Source: Actinomycetota bacterium
Lineage (GTDB): Bacteria > Actinomycetota > Actinomycetes > Nanopelagicales > Nanopelagicaceae
Assembly (NCBI GenBank): GCA_009700025.1
Contig: WLMW01000008.1
Coordinates: 1 to 34,137, forward strand
DNA length: 34,137 nucleotides
Direction of reading: 5' to 3'
The position numbers and the translations under genes are program-made. The first letter of the stretch is position 1, and each line of letters opens with the position of its first letter. This document shows, piece by piece, positions 14,893 through 23,303 of this stretch. Below the pieces are notes generated by a model. It saw only the letters and a list, made by a program, of their open reading frames with translations. It ran no database searches and was not told where the DNA came from.

Positions 14893-16491
14893 GTGATTTC
14901 AACTCAAGCCCTAGAACTTCGTGCGGGTGCTCGCCTGCTCGTTAAGGGCGTGACTGTCCGCATCAATAGTGGTGATCGAATTGGTTTTGTGGGCCGAAAT
15001 GGTGCAGGTAAATCCACTCTTGCAAAAGTTCTGGCTGGAGAAACAATGCCAGCTGGTGGCGCAGTAAACCGCGTAGGCAAGATTGGTTATTTACCTCAAG
15101 ACCCTCGCACGGGTGATGAACCTGGATCAGTAATAGAGCGCATCTTGTCAGCGCGAAACTTAGATCAAATCTCACATCGTATGCGCCAAGTAGAAGAAGA
15201 AATGTCTAGCACTGAAGGTGAAGCCCTGGAAAAGGCAATGGATCGATACACCCGTGTTGAACATGAATTCAGTGCTGCAGGTGGATATGCCGCAACGGCA
15301 GAGGCCGAAGCGATTGCAACTTCCTTAGGTGTTACCGAAGCCGTTTTTGGTCACGAGTTATCAACGTTATCTGGTGGTCAACGTCGCCGTATCGAACTAG
15401 CTCGAATCTTGTTTAGTGGCGCAGAAACCCTATTGCTCGACGAGCCAACAAACCACTTGGATGCTGATTCAATTATGTGGCTCCGCGATTTTCTCGCAAA
15501 GTATTCAGGCGGACTTGTCATTATCTCTCACGATGTTAATTTGATTGAGACTGTCGTTAACAAAGTCTTTTACTTAGATGCTAACCGTAACGTTATCGAT
15601 GTCTATAACTTAGGGTGGAAAGCCTATTTGCTCCAACGCGAGCAAGATGAACACCGCCGAAAGAAAGAACGCGCAAATGCTGAAAAGCGAGCTGAGATTT
15701 TGCAAAAGCAAGGCGAGAAGATGCGTGCCAAAGCCAGTAAGGCGACAGCAGCTCAAGGAATGTTGCGACGAGCCGAAAAACTCCGTTCAGGCCTTGAAGA
15801 TGTTCGTGTCAGCGACAAAGTTGCACGCCTGCGCTTTCCAACTCCTGCACCGTGCGGAAAAACTCCGTTATCTGGTGAAGAACTTTCAAAATCATACGGT
15901 TCGCTTGAAATCTTTACCGACGTTTCATGCGTCATTGATAAAGGGTCGCGCGTTGTCATCCTTGGTCTTAACGGTGCAGGAAAAACAACTTTGCTTCGCA
16001 TCTTGGCTGGAGAATTAGAGTCCGACACCGGAACAGTTGAGCATGGGCATGGGCTAAAGATTGGTTATTACGCACAAGAGCATGAATCTCTAGACTTTGA
16101 ACGCACTGTGTTAGAGAACATGATGTCGGCTACCCCGGATCTTCGTGAACCGGAGGCGCGAAACACTCTGGGTTCATTCCTGTTCATCGGCGACGATGTT
16201 CATAAGCCAGTCAAGGTTTTATCTGGCGGAGAACGAACTCGCCTAGCTTTGGCAGTCCTTGTTGTGTCTGCGGCAAATGTTCTACTGCTGGATGAACCAA
16301 CAAACAACTTGGACCCAGCATCCCGCGCGGAAATTCTTGGTGCGTTGACCGAATATCAAGGTGCAGTCATCATGGTGAGCCACGATGAAGGTGCAGTTCA
16401 ATCATTAAAGCCAGAACGTGTGATCTTGCTTCCCGATGGTGATGAAGATTTATGGAAAGACGATTACTTTGATCTAGTCTCTATTGACTAA
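14893..16491 (+). CDS. ABC-F family ATPase (translation factor type)
   Basis: 532 residues with two ABC domains and no membrane segment. Domain 1 has Walker A GRNGAGKS (34-41), signature LSGGQRRRIELA (from 159) and DEPTNHLD (183-190). A Lys/Arg/Glu-rich coiled linker of about 80 residues follows. Domain 2 has GLNGAGKTT, LSGGERTRLALA and DEPTNNLD. ABC-F proteins bind the ribosomal E site and relieve stalled or antibiotic-inhibited translation; whether this one is housekeeping or a resistance factor is not clear. The start is a GTG just after TAGAAT, consistent with a leaderless transcript. Confidence 0.9.
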   Translation: MISTQALELRAGARLLVKGVTVRINSGDRIGFVGRNGAGKSTLAKVLAGETMPAGGAVNRVGKIGYLPQDPRTGDEPGSVIERILSARNLDQISHRMRQVEEEMSSTEGEALEKAMDRYTRVEHEFSAAGGYAATAEAEAIATSLGVTEAVFGHELSTLSGGQRRRIELARILFSGAETLLLDEPTNHLDADSIMWLRDFLAKYSGGLVIISHDVNLIETVVNKVFYLDANRNVIDVYNLGWKAYLLQREQDEHRRKKERANAEKRAEILQKQGEKMRAKASKATAAQGMLRRAEKLRSGLEDVRVSDKVARLRFPTPAPCGKTPLSGEELSKSYGSLEIFTDVSCVIDKGSRVVILGLNGAGKTTLLRILAGELESDTGTVEHGHGLKIGYYAQEHESLDFERTVLENMMSATPDLREPEARNTLGSFLFIGDDVHKPVKVLSGGERTRLALAVLVVSAANVLLLDEPTNNLDPASRAEILGALTEYQGAVIMVSHDEGAVQSLKPERVILLPDGDEDLWKDDYFDLVSID

Positions 16492-17195
16492 ATTTCAAAT
16501 TCAGAACCTACGCTCTTCGATTTTACTTTTTTCTTTCGTAAGAAAATAACGAGAATCAGAATCACAAATAAACCTAAAAATGCATAAACTATCTGCGTTT
16601 TGAACTGCAATGCCTTTGGAATCTCAACTGTGGTTGCCAAATCTAGTTTTTCACCCAATTTTGGAATCCAAGTAACCGTCTTTCCATCTTCGCTAATTAC
16701 ACCAGTCGAGCTCAATACCTTGACGGGAAATTTGACAGAGATTTTCAGATCCGCTGAAGATGAGATTGATTCTGCTAATAAATTTGAGAAAGGGTCTGAT
16801 GCATCGGTTGAATCCCCATAAGAAAAATCCAATGCTCCAGTAAGTTTTATTTGATTGCCTGTACGCTCAACTTTAATGTCATTGCTCGTCGAGCCATCAC
16901 TCTTAAACGCAGAAAACGGAACTCGATCAAAGGTATAAGTGCTTCCTGTGTAGCCATTTTTCTCATACGGGGTGACTGTCACGCCATCCGCCTTAGAGTC
17001 AACTAAAGAATCCGCAGCCGGCAAACTATCGCTTGCATCTGCGCCAAGGCTTGCAAGGGAATCAGAAATTGCAAATATCATCGAACCACTTACTGTTGAG
17101 TCTGCATTGACTTCTAGCGCTAGATCAAGTTTTACACACCCAGTCAACATCAGCGTGGATAGCATTGCAATAACACAGACTCGCAGGATTTTCAT
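16488..17195 (-). CDS. LppM-like membrane lipoprotein (DUF3153)
   Basis: 235 residues. A signal peptide ends in the lipobox LTGC, with lipidated Cys20. The outer domain matches the LppM pattern: VKLDLALEVNADSTVSGSMIF after the Cys, and later KTVTWIPKLGEK. One C-terminal membrane helix (about 205-222) and a basic tail (RKKKVKSKS) follow, so the protein is probably anchored at both ends. Mycobacterium LppM affects phagosome handling; in a free-living relative the role is unknown. It is convergent with the ABC-F gene, with overlapping stop codons. Confidence 0.8.
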   Translation of the reverse strand: MKILRVCVIAMLSTLMLTGCVKLDLALEVNADSTVSGSMIFAISDSLASLGADASDSLPAADSLVDSKADGVTVTPYEKNGYTGSTYTFDRVPFSAFKSDGSTSNDIKVERTGNQIKLTGALDFSYGDSTDASDPFSNLLAESISSSADLKISVKFPVKVLSSTGVISEDGKTVTWIPKLGEKLDLATTVEIPKALQFKTQIVYAFLGLFVILILVIFLRKKKVKSKSVGSEFEI

Positions 17196-17258
17196 GGGAG
17201 TAGAGTTTCAGATTTAATTCGTAAGGGCAAACTACTACTGTCAAAACCTCTTATGACA

Positions 17259-17264
17259 TAGAAT
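17259..17264 (+). promoter_or_regulatory. -10 element TAGAAT of the acyltransferase, leaderless
   Basis: TAGAAT is followed by 6 nt and the ATG at 17271. CTGTCA (17238-17243) lies 15 bp upstream as a possible -35. Confidence 0.55.
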
Positions 17265-17270
17265 TAAACA

Positions 17271-18467
17271 ATGCCTTCATCAACGAGAATTCGTGGAGCA
17301 GATGGCCTGCGTGCATTTGCATGTTTGGCAGTTGTATTTCATCACTTGATACAGAGATTAAATCCTGAAAACCTCACTGGACTTTTATCCATTCTACATT
17401 TCATAGCCATGCGAGGTGAAGTAGGTGTCAGTATTTTCTTTGTACTCTCTGGCGCACTTTTGTCATATCCATTTTGGTTAGCTCACCTTGCAGGAGCCCG
17501 TAAACCATCATTTAGAGATTACTTCATCAATCGCGCTGCACGAATAGCACCTGCGACTTGGCTCAATATCGCTGTAGTGACACTTGTTTCGACCCTTGTT
17601 TATAACCTTCCCGTTGAAATTTTCAGAGCATTTAGCGGAATGCTCTTCATAAGCTCTTTTCATTACACAACATTTTTTCCAACCGAACTCAACGGACCAC
17701 TATGGTCAATTAGTTTGGAAGTTTGCTGCTACTTAATGCTACCGATTATCATCTTTTCAATTGTTCGCAATAAATGCACCTACAGGGCGAGTGCGACTCG
17801 TCTAGTCCTGTGGATCTCCTTGCTGCAACTACTCAACCCACTACTCATTAAGACCTTTATGACTTCTGCAGAACAAAAAGGTTGGGAGTTTGGGCTAGTC
17901 GGCGGAGCTAAACAATGGCTCCCTTACTGGAACATTGATACTTTTTTCACTCAATTCCTATTGGGATCCCTCGCTGCACTCTTTCTTGCTCACCGAAAAA
18001 TCAACTCAAAGCCTGCTCAATTGAAGTTCGACATGGGTGCAGTATTTTCTTTCATAGCTGCCCTCACAGTAGTACTCAGCAGACTGACACCAGGCGCTAC
18101 AGACACTTTCACAAACCAACCCTATGTAGCTCCTTGGTTTCCAGCTTTGGTAGCCGTTTTCCTAAGTTGTTGTGCTGGGAGCAAGTTTATCTGGAGATTT
18201 ATTGATAACCCCTTCTCAGTTTTCTTTGCCAAAATCTCTTTTGGAGTTTATCTCTGGCATTACTTCATAATTTCAATTATTGCGAATTCATATGCGAATG
18301 ACTTTCAATATTTTGGAATCAGCTCGATTTCTCGCTGGATGACTCTGGCCATTATTGTCCTTCTGGCATCGACGTTGATTGCTACATTAAGTTGGTTCTT
18401 ATTTGAAAGACCAATAATTAACCGGGTAAAGCTCGTGAGAAATAAGCTGACAGCTGTTAATGACTAA
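17271..18467 (+). CDS. Acyltransferase 3 family membrane protein (OafA/YrhL-like)
   Basis: 398 residues, strongly hydrophobic, about ten membrane helices. It opens with RIRGADGLRAFACLAVVFHH, the acyltransferase-3 signature in which the His pair (about 24-25) is thought to be catalytic. It also has EVGVSIFFVLSGALLSYPFW, RAARIAPATWL and NGPLWSISLEVCCYL, all conserved family blocks. Such enzymes move acetyl or other acyl groups onto surface sugars or lipids. No C-terminal SGNH domain is present, and the acceptor cannot be inferred. The stop overlaps that of parE. Confidence 0.88.
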   Translation: MPSSTRIRGADGLRAFACLAVVFHHLIQRLNPENLTGLLSILHFIAMRGEVGVSIFFVLSGALLSYPFWLAHLAGARKPSFRDYFINRAARIAPATWLNIAVVTLVSTLVYNLPVEIFRAFSGMLFISSFHYTTFFPTELNGPLWSISLEVCCYLMLPIIIFSIVRNKCTYRASATRLVLWISLLQLLNPLLIKTFMTSAEQKGWEFGLVGGAKQWLPYWNIDTFFTQFLLGSLAALFLAHRKINSKPAQLKFDMGAVFSFIAALTVVLSRLTPGATDTFTNQPYVAPWFPALVAVFLSCCAGSKFIWRFIDNPFSVFFAKISFGVYLWHYFIISIIANSYANDFQYFGISSISRWMTLAIIVLLASTLIATLSWFLFERPIINRVKLVRNKLTAVND

Positions 18468-20548
18468 GCGTCGATGTGGTCGCGATCAATTTCAGCGTTG
18501 GAGATGAACTCTTTACGTGGGGCGACATCACTTCCCATTAAAAGTTCAAACATTGCTTCGGCTGCAGTTGCATCAGAGACTGTTATACGGCGCAGAGTGC
18601 GAGCATCTGGGTCCATAGTGGTCTCACGGAGCTGATCTGCATCCATCTCGCCTAAGCCTTTATATCGCTGAATAGGCTCTTTCCACTTTTTTCCACTCTT
18701 CGTGAGCTCACTTGTTATCTTCTTCATCTCATCATCACTGTAGGTATAGATGTACTGGCCTTTCTTGCCACCGCCACCCATGACTTCAATTCGATGCAGT
18801 GGCGGGATTGCAGCAAACACACGACCTGCATCGATAAGTGGGCGCATGTATCGGTACATCAAAGTTAATAAAAGACAGCGAATATGCGCGCCATCAACGT
18901 CGGCATCAGACATTAAAATTACTCGACCATAGCGTGCTTCATCGAGTTCAAAGGATTTACCAGAGCCTGCACCAATTACTTGGATGATGGACCCGCACTC
19001 TTTATCTTCAAGCATTTGTGAGAGTGATGCCTTTTGAACGTTTAGAATCTTTCCACGAATCGGCAAGATGGCTTGGAACTCACTATTGCGGGCAGCTTTA
19101 GTCGTACCAAGCGCTGAATCACCTTCGACGATAAACAACTCAGTACGTGTCACATCCTCTGAGCGGCAATCTGAGAGCTTTGTAGGCAATGAAGATGACT
19201 CAAGTGCATTCTTTCGCCGTTGTAAATCTTTGTGGGCACGTGCGCTGATTCGAGTACGAGATGCTGCAGCGATTTTCTCAAGAACTAATCGGCCATTAGC
19301 TTTATCAATTCGCTTAGTTGTATTGAAATACTCTTTCATCTTGTCGGCAACAACTGCAGCAACGATACGAGTAGCAGCTGCGGTACCGAGAACCTCTTTA
19401 GTCTGACCTTCAAACTGTGGCTCAGACATTCGAACGGTGACCACTGTGGTCATGCCTTCGAGAATGTCATCTTTAATAACATCAGCCTCTTTATTTGAAA
19501 GTGTCTTAGTTGATCTCAACGCCTCATTAATGACTTTTACGAGTGATCGCTCAAATCCCAGGACGTGAGTTCCACCTTTAGGGGTTGCAATAATGTTGAC
19601 GAAAGAGCGCTGGGTGGTTTCAAAACCGTTACCCCACTTCATCGCAATATCAACTTCCATATCTCGCTCAACCTCAGTTGAGACCATATGACCCTTGTCA
19701 TCTAATACTGGGACAGTCTCTTGATAGTGGCCAGTGCCGTAGATTCGAATGACATCGCCTACTGGCTCATCAGGTTGTAAAAAGTTACAGTATTCAGTGA
19801 TTCCACTTTTGTGGAAAAAGGTTTCAGTGGTTTTAGTTTTTGTGCGATTGTCATTAACAATGAGCGTTAAGCCAGGCACTAAATATGATGTCTGGCGGGC
19901 ACGATCATAAATCTCTTCAAGTTCTAGTTCAGCTTCTTTTAAAAAGATTTGCTTATCGGCCCACCACTTAATGCGTGTTCCAGTTACTTTGCTAGAAATC
20001 TTTCCTATGACTCGAAGGCCTGATTGCGGTTCAAAACTAGCTTTTGGGCCATCACCATCAAAGACGCCTGCGGTACCGCGTTGAAAAGACATCCAATAAA
20101 TCTTTCCATCACGGTCAACTTCAGCATCAAGACGAGATGCAAGGGCATTCACTACTGATGCACCAACACCATGGAGACCGCCAGATGCGGCATACGATCC
20201 CCCGCCAAATTTGCCACCTGCGTGCAACTTTGTGAGAACAACTTCAACGCCAGTTAATCCAGTTTTTGGCTCTTTATCAACTGGTATCCCTCGTCCATCA
20301 TCATGAACTTCCACAGAACCATCGACTTCAAGATTAATTTCAATTTTTTTACAATGGCCCGCTAGTGATTCATCTACAGAGTTATCAATAATTTCCCACA
20401 AGCAGTGCATCAACCCACGTGAATCAGTGGAACCGATATACATTCCAGGGCGTTTACGGACTGCATCAAGGCCCTCAAGAACCGCTAAATCTTTTGCGGT
20501 ATAGCTATCCTGCACATAATTTATTTGAGGTGCATCTTTATCGGCCAC
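18464..20548 (-). CDS. parE: DNA topoisomerase IV subunit B
   Basis: 694 residues from the GTG at 20548. The GHKL ATPase is complete (catalytic Glu in WEIIDNSVDE, DDGRGIPV, the GGLHGVGASVVN lid), followed by the transducer, the TOPRIM motifs EGDSALGT and DADVDGAHIR, and the IQRYKGLGEMDADQL block. The sequence strongly resembles Streptomyces ParE, including MYIGSTDSRGLMHCLWEIID. A TTG at 20578 would add ten residues, but its purine-rich GGGAGA is too close to act as a Shine-Dalgarno, while TAACCT sits 8 nt before the GTG. It pairs with the parC product, encoded 3.6 kb away on the other strand. Confidence 0.93.
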   Translation of the reverse strand: MADKDAPQINYVQDSYTAKDLAVLEGLDAVRKRPGMYIGSTDSRGLMHCLWEIIDNSVDESLAGHCKKIEINLEVDGSVEVHDDGRGIPVDKEPKTGLTGVEVVLTKLHAGGKFGGGSYAASGGLHGVGASVVNALASRLDAEVDRDGKIYWMSFQRGTAGVFDGDGPKASFEPQSGLRVIGKISSKVTGTRIKWWADKQIFLKEAELELEEIYDRARQTSYLVPGLTLIVNDNRTKTKTTETFFHKSGITEYCNFLQPDEPVGDVIRIYGTGHYQETVPVLDDKGHMVSTEVERDMEVDIAMKWGNGFETTQRSFVNIIATPKGGTHVLGFERSLVKVINEALRSTKTLSNKEADVIKDDILEGMTTVVTVRMSEPQFEGQTKEVLGTAAATRIVAAVVADKMKEYFNTTKRIDKANGRLVLEKIAAASRTRISARAHKDLQRRKNALESSSLPTKLSDCRSEDVTRTELFIVEGDSALGTTKAARNSEFQAILPIRGKILNVQKASLSQMLEDKECGSIIQVIGAGSGKSFELDEARYGRVILMSDADVDGAHIRCLLLTLMYRYMRPLIDAGRVFAAIPPLHRIEVMGGGGKKGQYIYTYSDDEMKKITSELTKSGKKWKEPIQRYKGLGEMDADQLRETTMDPDARTLRRITVSDATAAEAMFELLMGSDVAPRKEFISNAEIDRDHIDA

Positions 20549-20556
20549 GGGGCGAA

Positions 20557-20562
20557 AGGTTA
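20557..20562 (-). promoter_or_regulatory. Candidate -10 element TAACCT of parE
   Basis: TAACCT on the minus strand ends 8 nt before the GTG at 20548. It overlaps a second candidate, TATAAC (20559-20564). Either supports a leaderless transcript from the GTG rather than the TTG start. Confidence 0.4.
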
Positions 20563-20732
20563 TATGCCCTTCACCCAATTCTCCCGTAAGCGCGCCGAAT
20601 ACGTCTCATATAGTGATAAGTTGGCAAAAATTGGCAGATTCTCAGCAATTATTTTCAATATTAACGAGCGGGGAATATCTAGACATGGTTTGATGTTCCC
20701 TAGGAAGTAACACACAAAGAACGGAGAGAGAT

Positions 20733-20948
20733 ATGTCAGAACAATTAATGCTCCAGTCAGTACCTCTTAACGCCCTTGACCGCTGTGATCGATGCGGAGC
20801 CCAGGCATATGTACGGGCAGTGCTTCTCAATGGTGGCGAACTCATGTTCTGTGCACATCATGGCAAGGAGTACGCTGAAAAACTCAAGACTGTTGCTGCC
20901 AAAATTATCGATGAGAGCGAAAAACTCGTCGAAACTTCAGCTAACTAG
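20733..20948 (+). CDS. DUF7455-like small zinc-ribbon protein
   Basis: 71 residues. CDRCGAQAYVRAVLLNGGELMFCAHH supplies a Cys-x2-Cys and a Cys-x-His-His cluster likely to bind zinc, followed by a charged C-terminal helix. The family is common in actinobacteria beside the principal sigma factor and parE, as here; its function is unknown. It has one of the clearest ribosome binding sites in the window, GGAGAG 4 nt before the ATG, so it is translated from a leader. A direct repeat of TTGGCA (20621-20626 and 20631-20636) lies in the 184-bp divergent gap shared with parE. Confidence 0.85.
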   Translation: MSEQLMLQSVPLNALDRCDRCGAQAYVRAVLLNGGELMFCAHHGKEYAEKLKTVAAKIIDESEKLVETSAN

Positions 20949-20965
20949 AAGTTTAACTCGCGCAT

Positions 20966-21157
20966 TTAATTACCAGGCTGCGTTATTGCCTTATGGCTGC
21001 CATCGCACCAAGGCTTATCTTTACTGAGTGAGCAACCACAAAACTTCACATTGTCGCGAGTTTCAACAATGTTTCCCTGCGCATCAACAAAATCAACTGC
21101 ACCAATAATTTTTATAGAGCCACTATTGGGGTTAATGTAAATAGTTGGATTTGCCAT
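20966..21157 (-). CDS. CDGSH iron-sulfur domain protein
   Basis: 63 residues consisting almost entirely of one CDGSH domain. The motif CGCSLSKDKPWCDGSH matches C-x-C-x2-S-x3-P-x-C-D-G-S-H, the three-Cys one-His ligand set of a 2Fe-2S cluster. Small bacterial proteins of this type are probably redox or cluster-transfer proteins. Only 1 nt separates it from the sigma-factor stop (TAAAATG), so it should be translated from the same mRNA as the sigma factor. It converges with DUF7455 across a 17-bp gap with no hairpin. Confidence 0.92.
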   Translation of the reverse strand: MANPTIYINPNSGSIKIIGAVDFVDAQGNIVETRDNVKFCGCSLSKDKPWCDGSHKAITQPGN

Positions 21158-21158
21158 T

Positions 21159-23204
21159 TTAATCTAGATAATCACGCAGTACTTGGCTTCGAGATGGGTG
21201 ACGAAGCTTGGACATTGTCTTAGATTCAATCTGGCGAATACGCTCACGAGTAACTCCATAAACCTTTCCGATTTCATCCAAAGTTTTAGGTTGTCCATCT
21301 GTAAGACCAAAGCGCATCGCAACCACTCCGGCTTCACGCTCTGACAAAGTATCCAAAACTGAATGAAGTTGCTCTTGAAGCAAAGTAAATGAAACTGCAT
21401 CGGCTGGGACAACTGCCTCACTATCTTCAATGAGGTCACCAAATTCGGAGTCTCCTTCTTCACCAAGTGGTGTGAGAAGTGAGATTGGTTCACGACCATA
21501 CTTTTGAACCTCAACGACTTTTTCAGGAGTCATATCTAATTCTTTTGCTAACTCTTCTGGGGTCGGTTCGCGACCAAGATCTTGCAACATCTGTCGCTGA
21601 ACTCGAGCTAACTTATTGATGACTTCAACCATATGGACTGGAATACGAATGGTGCGAGCCTGGTCTGCCATCGCACGAGTGATGGCCTGGCGAATCCACC
21701 ATGTTGCATATGTTGAGAACTTATATCCCTTTGTGTAGTCGAACTTCTCAACTGCACGGATTAATCCCAAGTTACCTTCTTGAATGAGATCCAAGAACAA
21801 CATTCCACGACCTGTGTAACGCTTTGCAAGCGAAACAACGAGTCGAAGGTTTGCTTCGAGCAAGTGGTTCTTAGCGCGCTTGCCGTCTTCAACAAGCCAT
21901 TCCAGTTCACGTTTCAACTTCTTCTCAATCTTCTTTTCATTCTTCAACTTTGCTTCAGCAAACAAGCCGACTTCAACACGAGTTGCTAGCTCAACTTCTA
22001 GCTCTGCGTTCAGAAGTGCTACGCGACCAATCTGCTTCAAATAATCCTTTACAGGATCTGCAGTTGCACCAGCGGTCATAACTGTCTGCTCAGGTGGTAG
22101 ATACTTAATTTCACGCTGAACTACCTTCATTTTTTCAATGAAATAGTTCATGAGATCTTCAAGATTTTTGAGTGAACCAAGCGTGATTGCCTCTGCTGCG
22201 GTCTTTGCTGATTTCTCAGTAAAAGTCTTCATTTCAAATTGTTGCTGAATCTGCTTGTAAGTAAGCGCCTTTGCTTCCGCCTCTGCGATACCGTATCGAA
22301 TAGGTGTTGCAACGTTGTTTATCTTTCCGTTAATCGCTTCAATTACGATGTTAACATTTCTCAAATCTTTCTTTAGCTTTTCACGCTCGTTCTTATCCTC
22401 TTCTTCATCCTCAGCTTCTGAGTCAGCCAAAGTAAATGATCCCTTAGCTTTGCTTGATTCGTCTGACAATGTAACAACGCGAACTTTGTCTTCTGCCTCA
22501 GCATCGACTAATTCAACGGCCTCGGCAATAAGGGTTTCAACATCTTCTAGTTCAACCTCTTCAAGCTCGACCTCTTCGCCATCAATGCTGACAACGGCTG
22601 GCTTACTTGGCTTAACCTCTGCTTTCACAGCTGCTGGTTTTGGTGCAATTAAGTCATACTCAGCTTTTTTCAAAGTACGACTAGGAGATCCAAGACCGGC
22701 TTTGCGGAGCTTTTCAATGATTATTGGGAGCTCAATTGCCAGAGCACGAGCCTCATCAACTAAATCTTTGTTAGCTTTCTTGGGAATTCGGTTAACGGAT
22801 GTAACTCCGCGAGCATTGAGTTCTGCAAGAACGTCATCATTGCGTTTGAATGCATTCTTTGCATCAACAATTGCTTGAACATCTTTTGCGGTTAATTCCT
22901 TTTTCAACTCAATCTTCGTGGGTTTCGCTACCGCTTTAACTGGCGCCGCTTTTTTCGCTACGGTTTTTTTCGCTGGCGCCGCTTTCTTTACTGGCGCTGC
23001 TTTTTTCGCTACGGTTTTTTTCGCTGGCGCTGCTTTCTTTACTGGCGCCGCTTTTTTCGCTACGGCTTTTTTCGCTGGCGCCGCTTTCTTTGCTACGGTT
23101 TTCTTAACAACCGCTTTTTTCGCAACAGCTTTCTTTGCGGGTGCAGCTTTTTTCGCAACGGTCTTCTTCATAACCTTATTTTTGAGCGCACTAAATACAG
23201 CCAC
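21159..23204 (-). CDS. rpoD: Principal sigma-70 factor (HrdB/SigA type) with Lys/Ala repeat N-terminus
   Basis: 681 residues. Regions 1.2-4.2 (from about 375) nearly match Streptomyces Hrd[58 protein letters not shown], and [20 protein letters not shown] recognising the -35. Upstream are residues 12-95, rich in KKAAPAKK repeats; an unassigned helical stretch (96-195); an acidic patch (205-275); and an unfamiliar insert (about 276-376). The start is a GTG with AAAGGA upstream. A TATAAT promoter with an embedded DnaA box precedes it. It should recognise the TANNNT promoters in the window. Confidence 0.95.
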   Translation of the reverse strand: MAVFSALKNKVMKKTVAKKAAPAKKAVAKKAVVKKTVAKKAAPAKKAVAKKAAPVKKAAPAKKTVAKKAAPVKKAAPAKKTVAKKAAPVKAVAKPTKIELKKELTAKDVQAIVDAKNAFKRNDDVLAELNARGVTSVNRIPKKANKDLVDEARALAIELPIIIEKLRKAGLGSPSRTLKKAEYDLIAPKPAAVKAEVKPSKPAVVSIDGEEVELEEVELEDVETLIAEAVELVDAEAEDKVRVVTLSDESSKAKGSFTLADSEAEDEEEDKNEREKLKKDLRNVNIVIEAINGKINNVATPIRYGIAEAEAKALTYKQIQQQFEMKTFTEKSAKTAAEAITLGSLKNLEDLMNYFIEKMKVVQREIKYLPPEQTVMTAGATADPVKDYLKQIGRVALLNAELEVELATRVEVGLFAEAKLKNEKKIEKKLKRELEWLVEDGKRAKNHLLEANLRLVVSLAKRYTGRGMLFLDLIQEGNLGLIRAVEKFDYTKGYKFSTYATWWIRQAITRAMADQARTIRIPVHMVEVINKLARVQRQMLQDLGREPTPEELAKELDMTPEKVVEVQKYGREPISLLTPLGEEGDSEFGDLIEDSEAVVPADAVSFTLLQEQLHSVLDTLSEREAGVVAMRFGLTDGQPKTLDEIGKVYGVTRERIRQIESKTMSKLRHPSRSQVLRDYLD
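22938..23090 (-). repeat. Three tandem 51-bp units in the sigma-factor 5' region
   Basis: Residues 39-89 of the sigma factor are three copies of a 17-residue unit, [17 protein letters not shown]; the upstream copy has Ala for Thr. The DNA keeps the same 51-bp period, with 'acgg' at 22960, 23011 and 23062. Shorter KK-x-A elements extend the low-complexity block to about residues 12-95 (22920-23171). Confidence 0.9.
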
Positions 23205-23249
23205 AATCGTCCTTTGGTTTTATCAGCGATGCGCTGAAGCGATGGCTAT

Positions 23250-23278
23250 ATTATAATTTATCCACAGGGGTAAATGCA
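23250..23278 (-). promoter_or_regulatory. Sigma-factor promoter, TATAAT with weak -35
   Basis: A consensus TATAAT lies on the minus strand at 23250-23255, with TGCATT (23273-23278) 17 bp upstream. The expected start, about 7 nt downstream, gives a leader of roughly 38 nt to the GTG, which has AAAGGA before it. It lies between the metX stop and the sigma gene, so the sigma factor can be expressed apart from methionine control. Confidence 0.6.
23258..23266 (+). promoter_or_regulatory. Perfect DnaA box TTATCCACA in the sigma-factor promoter spacer
   Basis: The nine bases match the E. coli consensus DnaA box exactly and sit between the -10 and -35 of the sigma-factor promoter. A DnaA molecule bound there would block RNA polymerase. 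Whether it is used is untested. Confidence 0.5.
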
Positions 23279-23303
23279 CATCGAAAACACTCAATTTTGG
23301 GGA

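Noticed and set aside
16488-17195. Considering the LppM-like lipoprotein as evidence of a pathogen
   Set aside because: The family is broad in actinobacteria, and nothing else in the window suggests a host-associated life.
17239-17258. Inverted repeat TGTCA-N10-TGACA before the acyltransferase
   Set aside because: Arms of only 5 bp in an A/T-rich spacer are expected by chance; no second copy was seen.
20776-21027. 83-codon plus-strand frame overlapping DUF7455 and CDGSH
   Set aside because: It is a shifted frame of DUF7455 running into antisense of the CDGSH gene, with no family features.
22938-23090. Regular repeats that could be taken for a CRISPR array
   Set aside because: The 51-bp units are head-to-tail with no unique spacers and lie in frame inside a coding region.
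22918-23256. 112-codon frame encoding [13 protein letters not shown]-like repeats
   Set aside because: It is the mirror of the Lys/Ala codon repeats of the sigma factor; the regular hydrophobic pattern comes from the repeat, not from selection.
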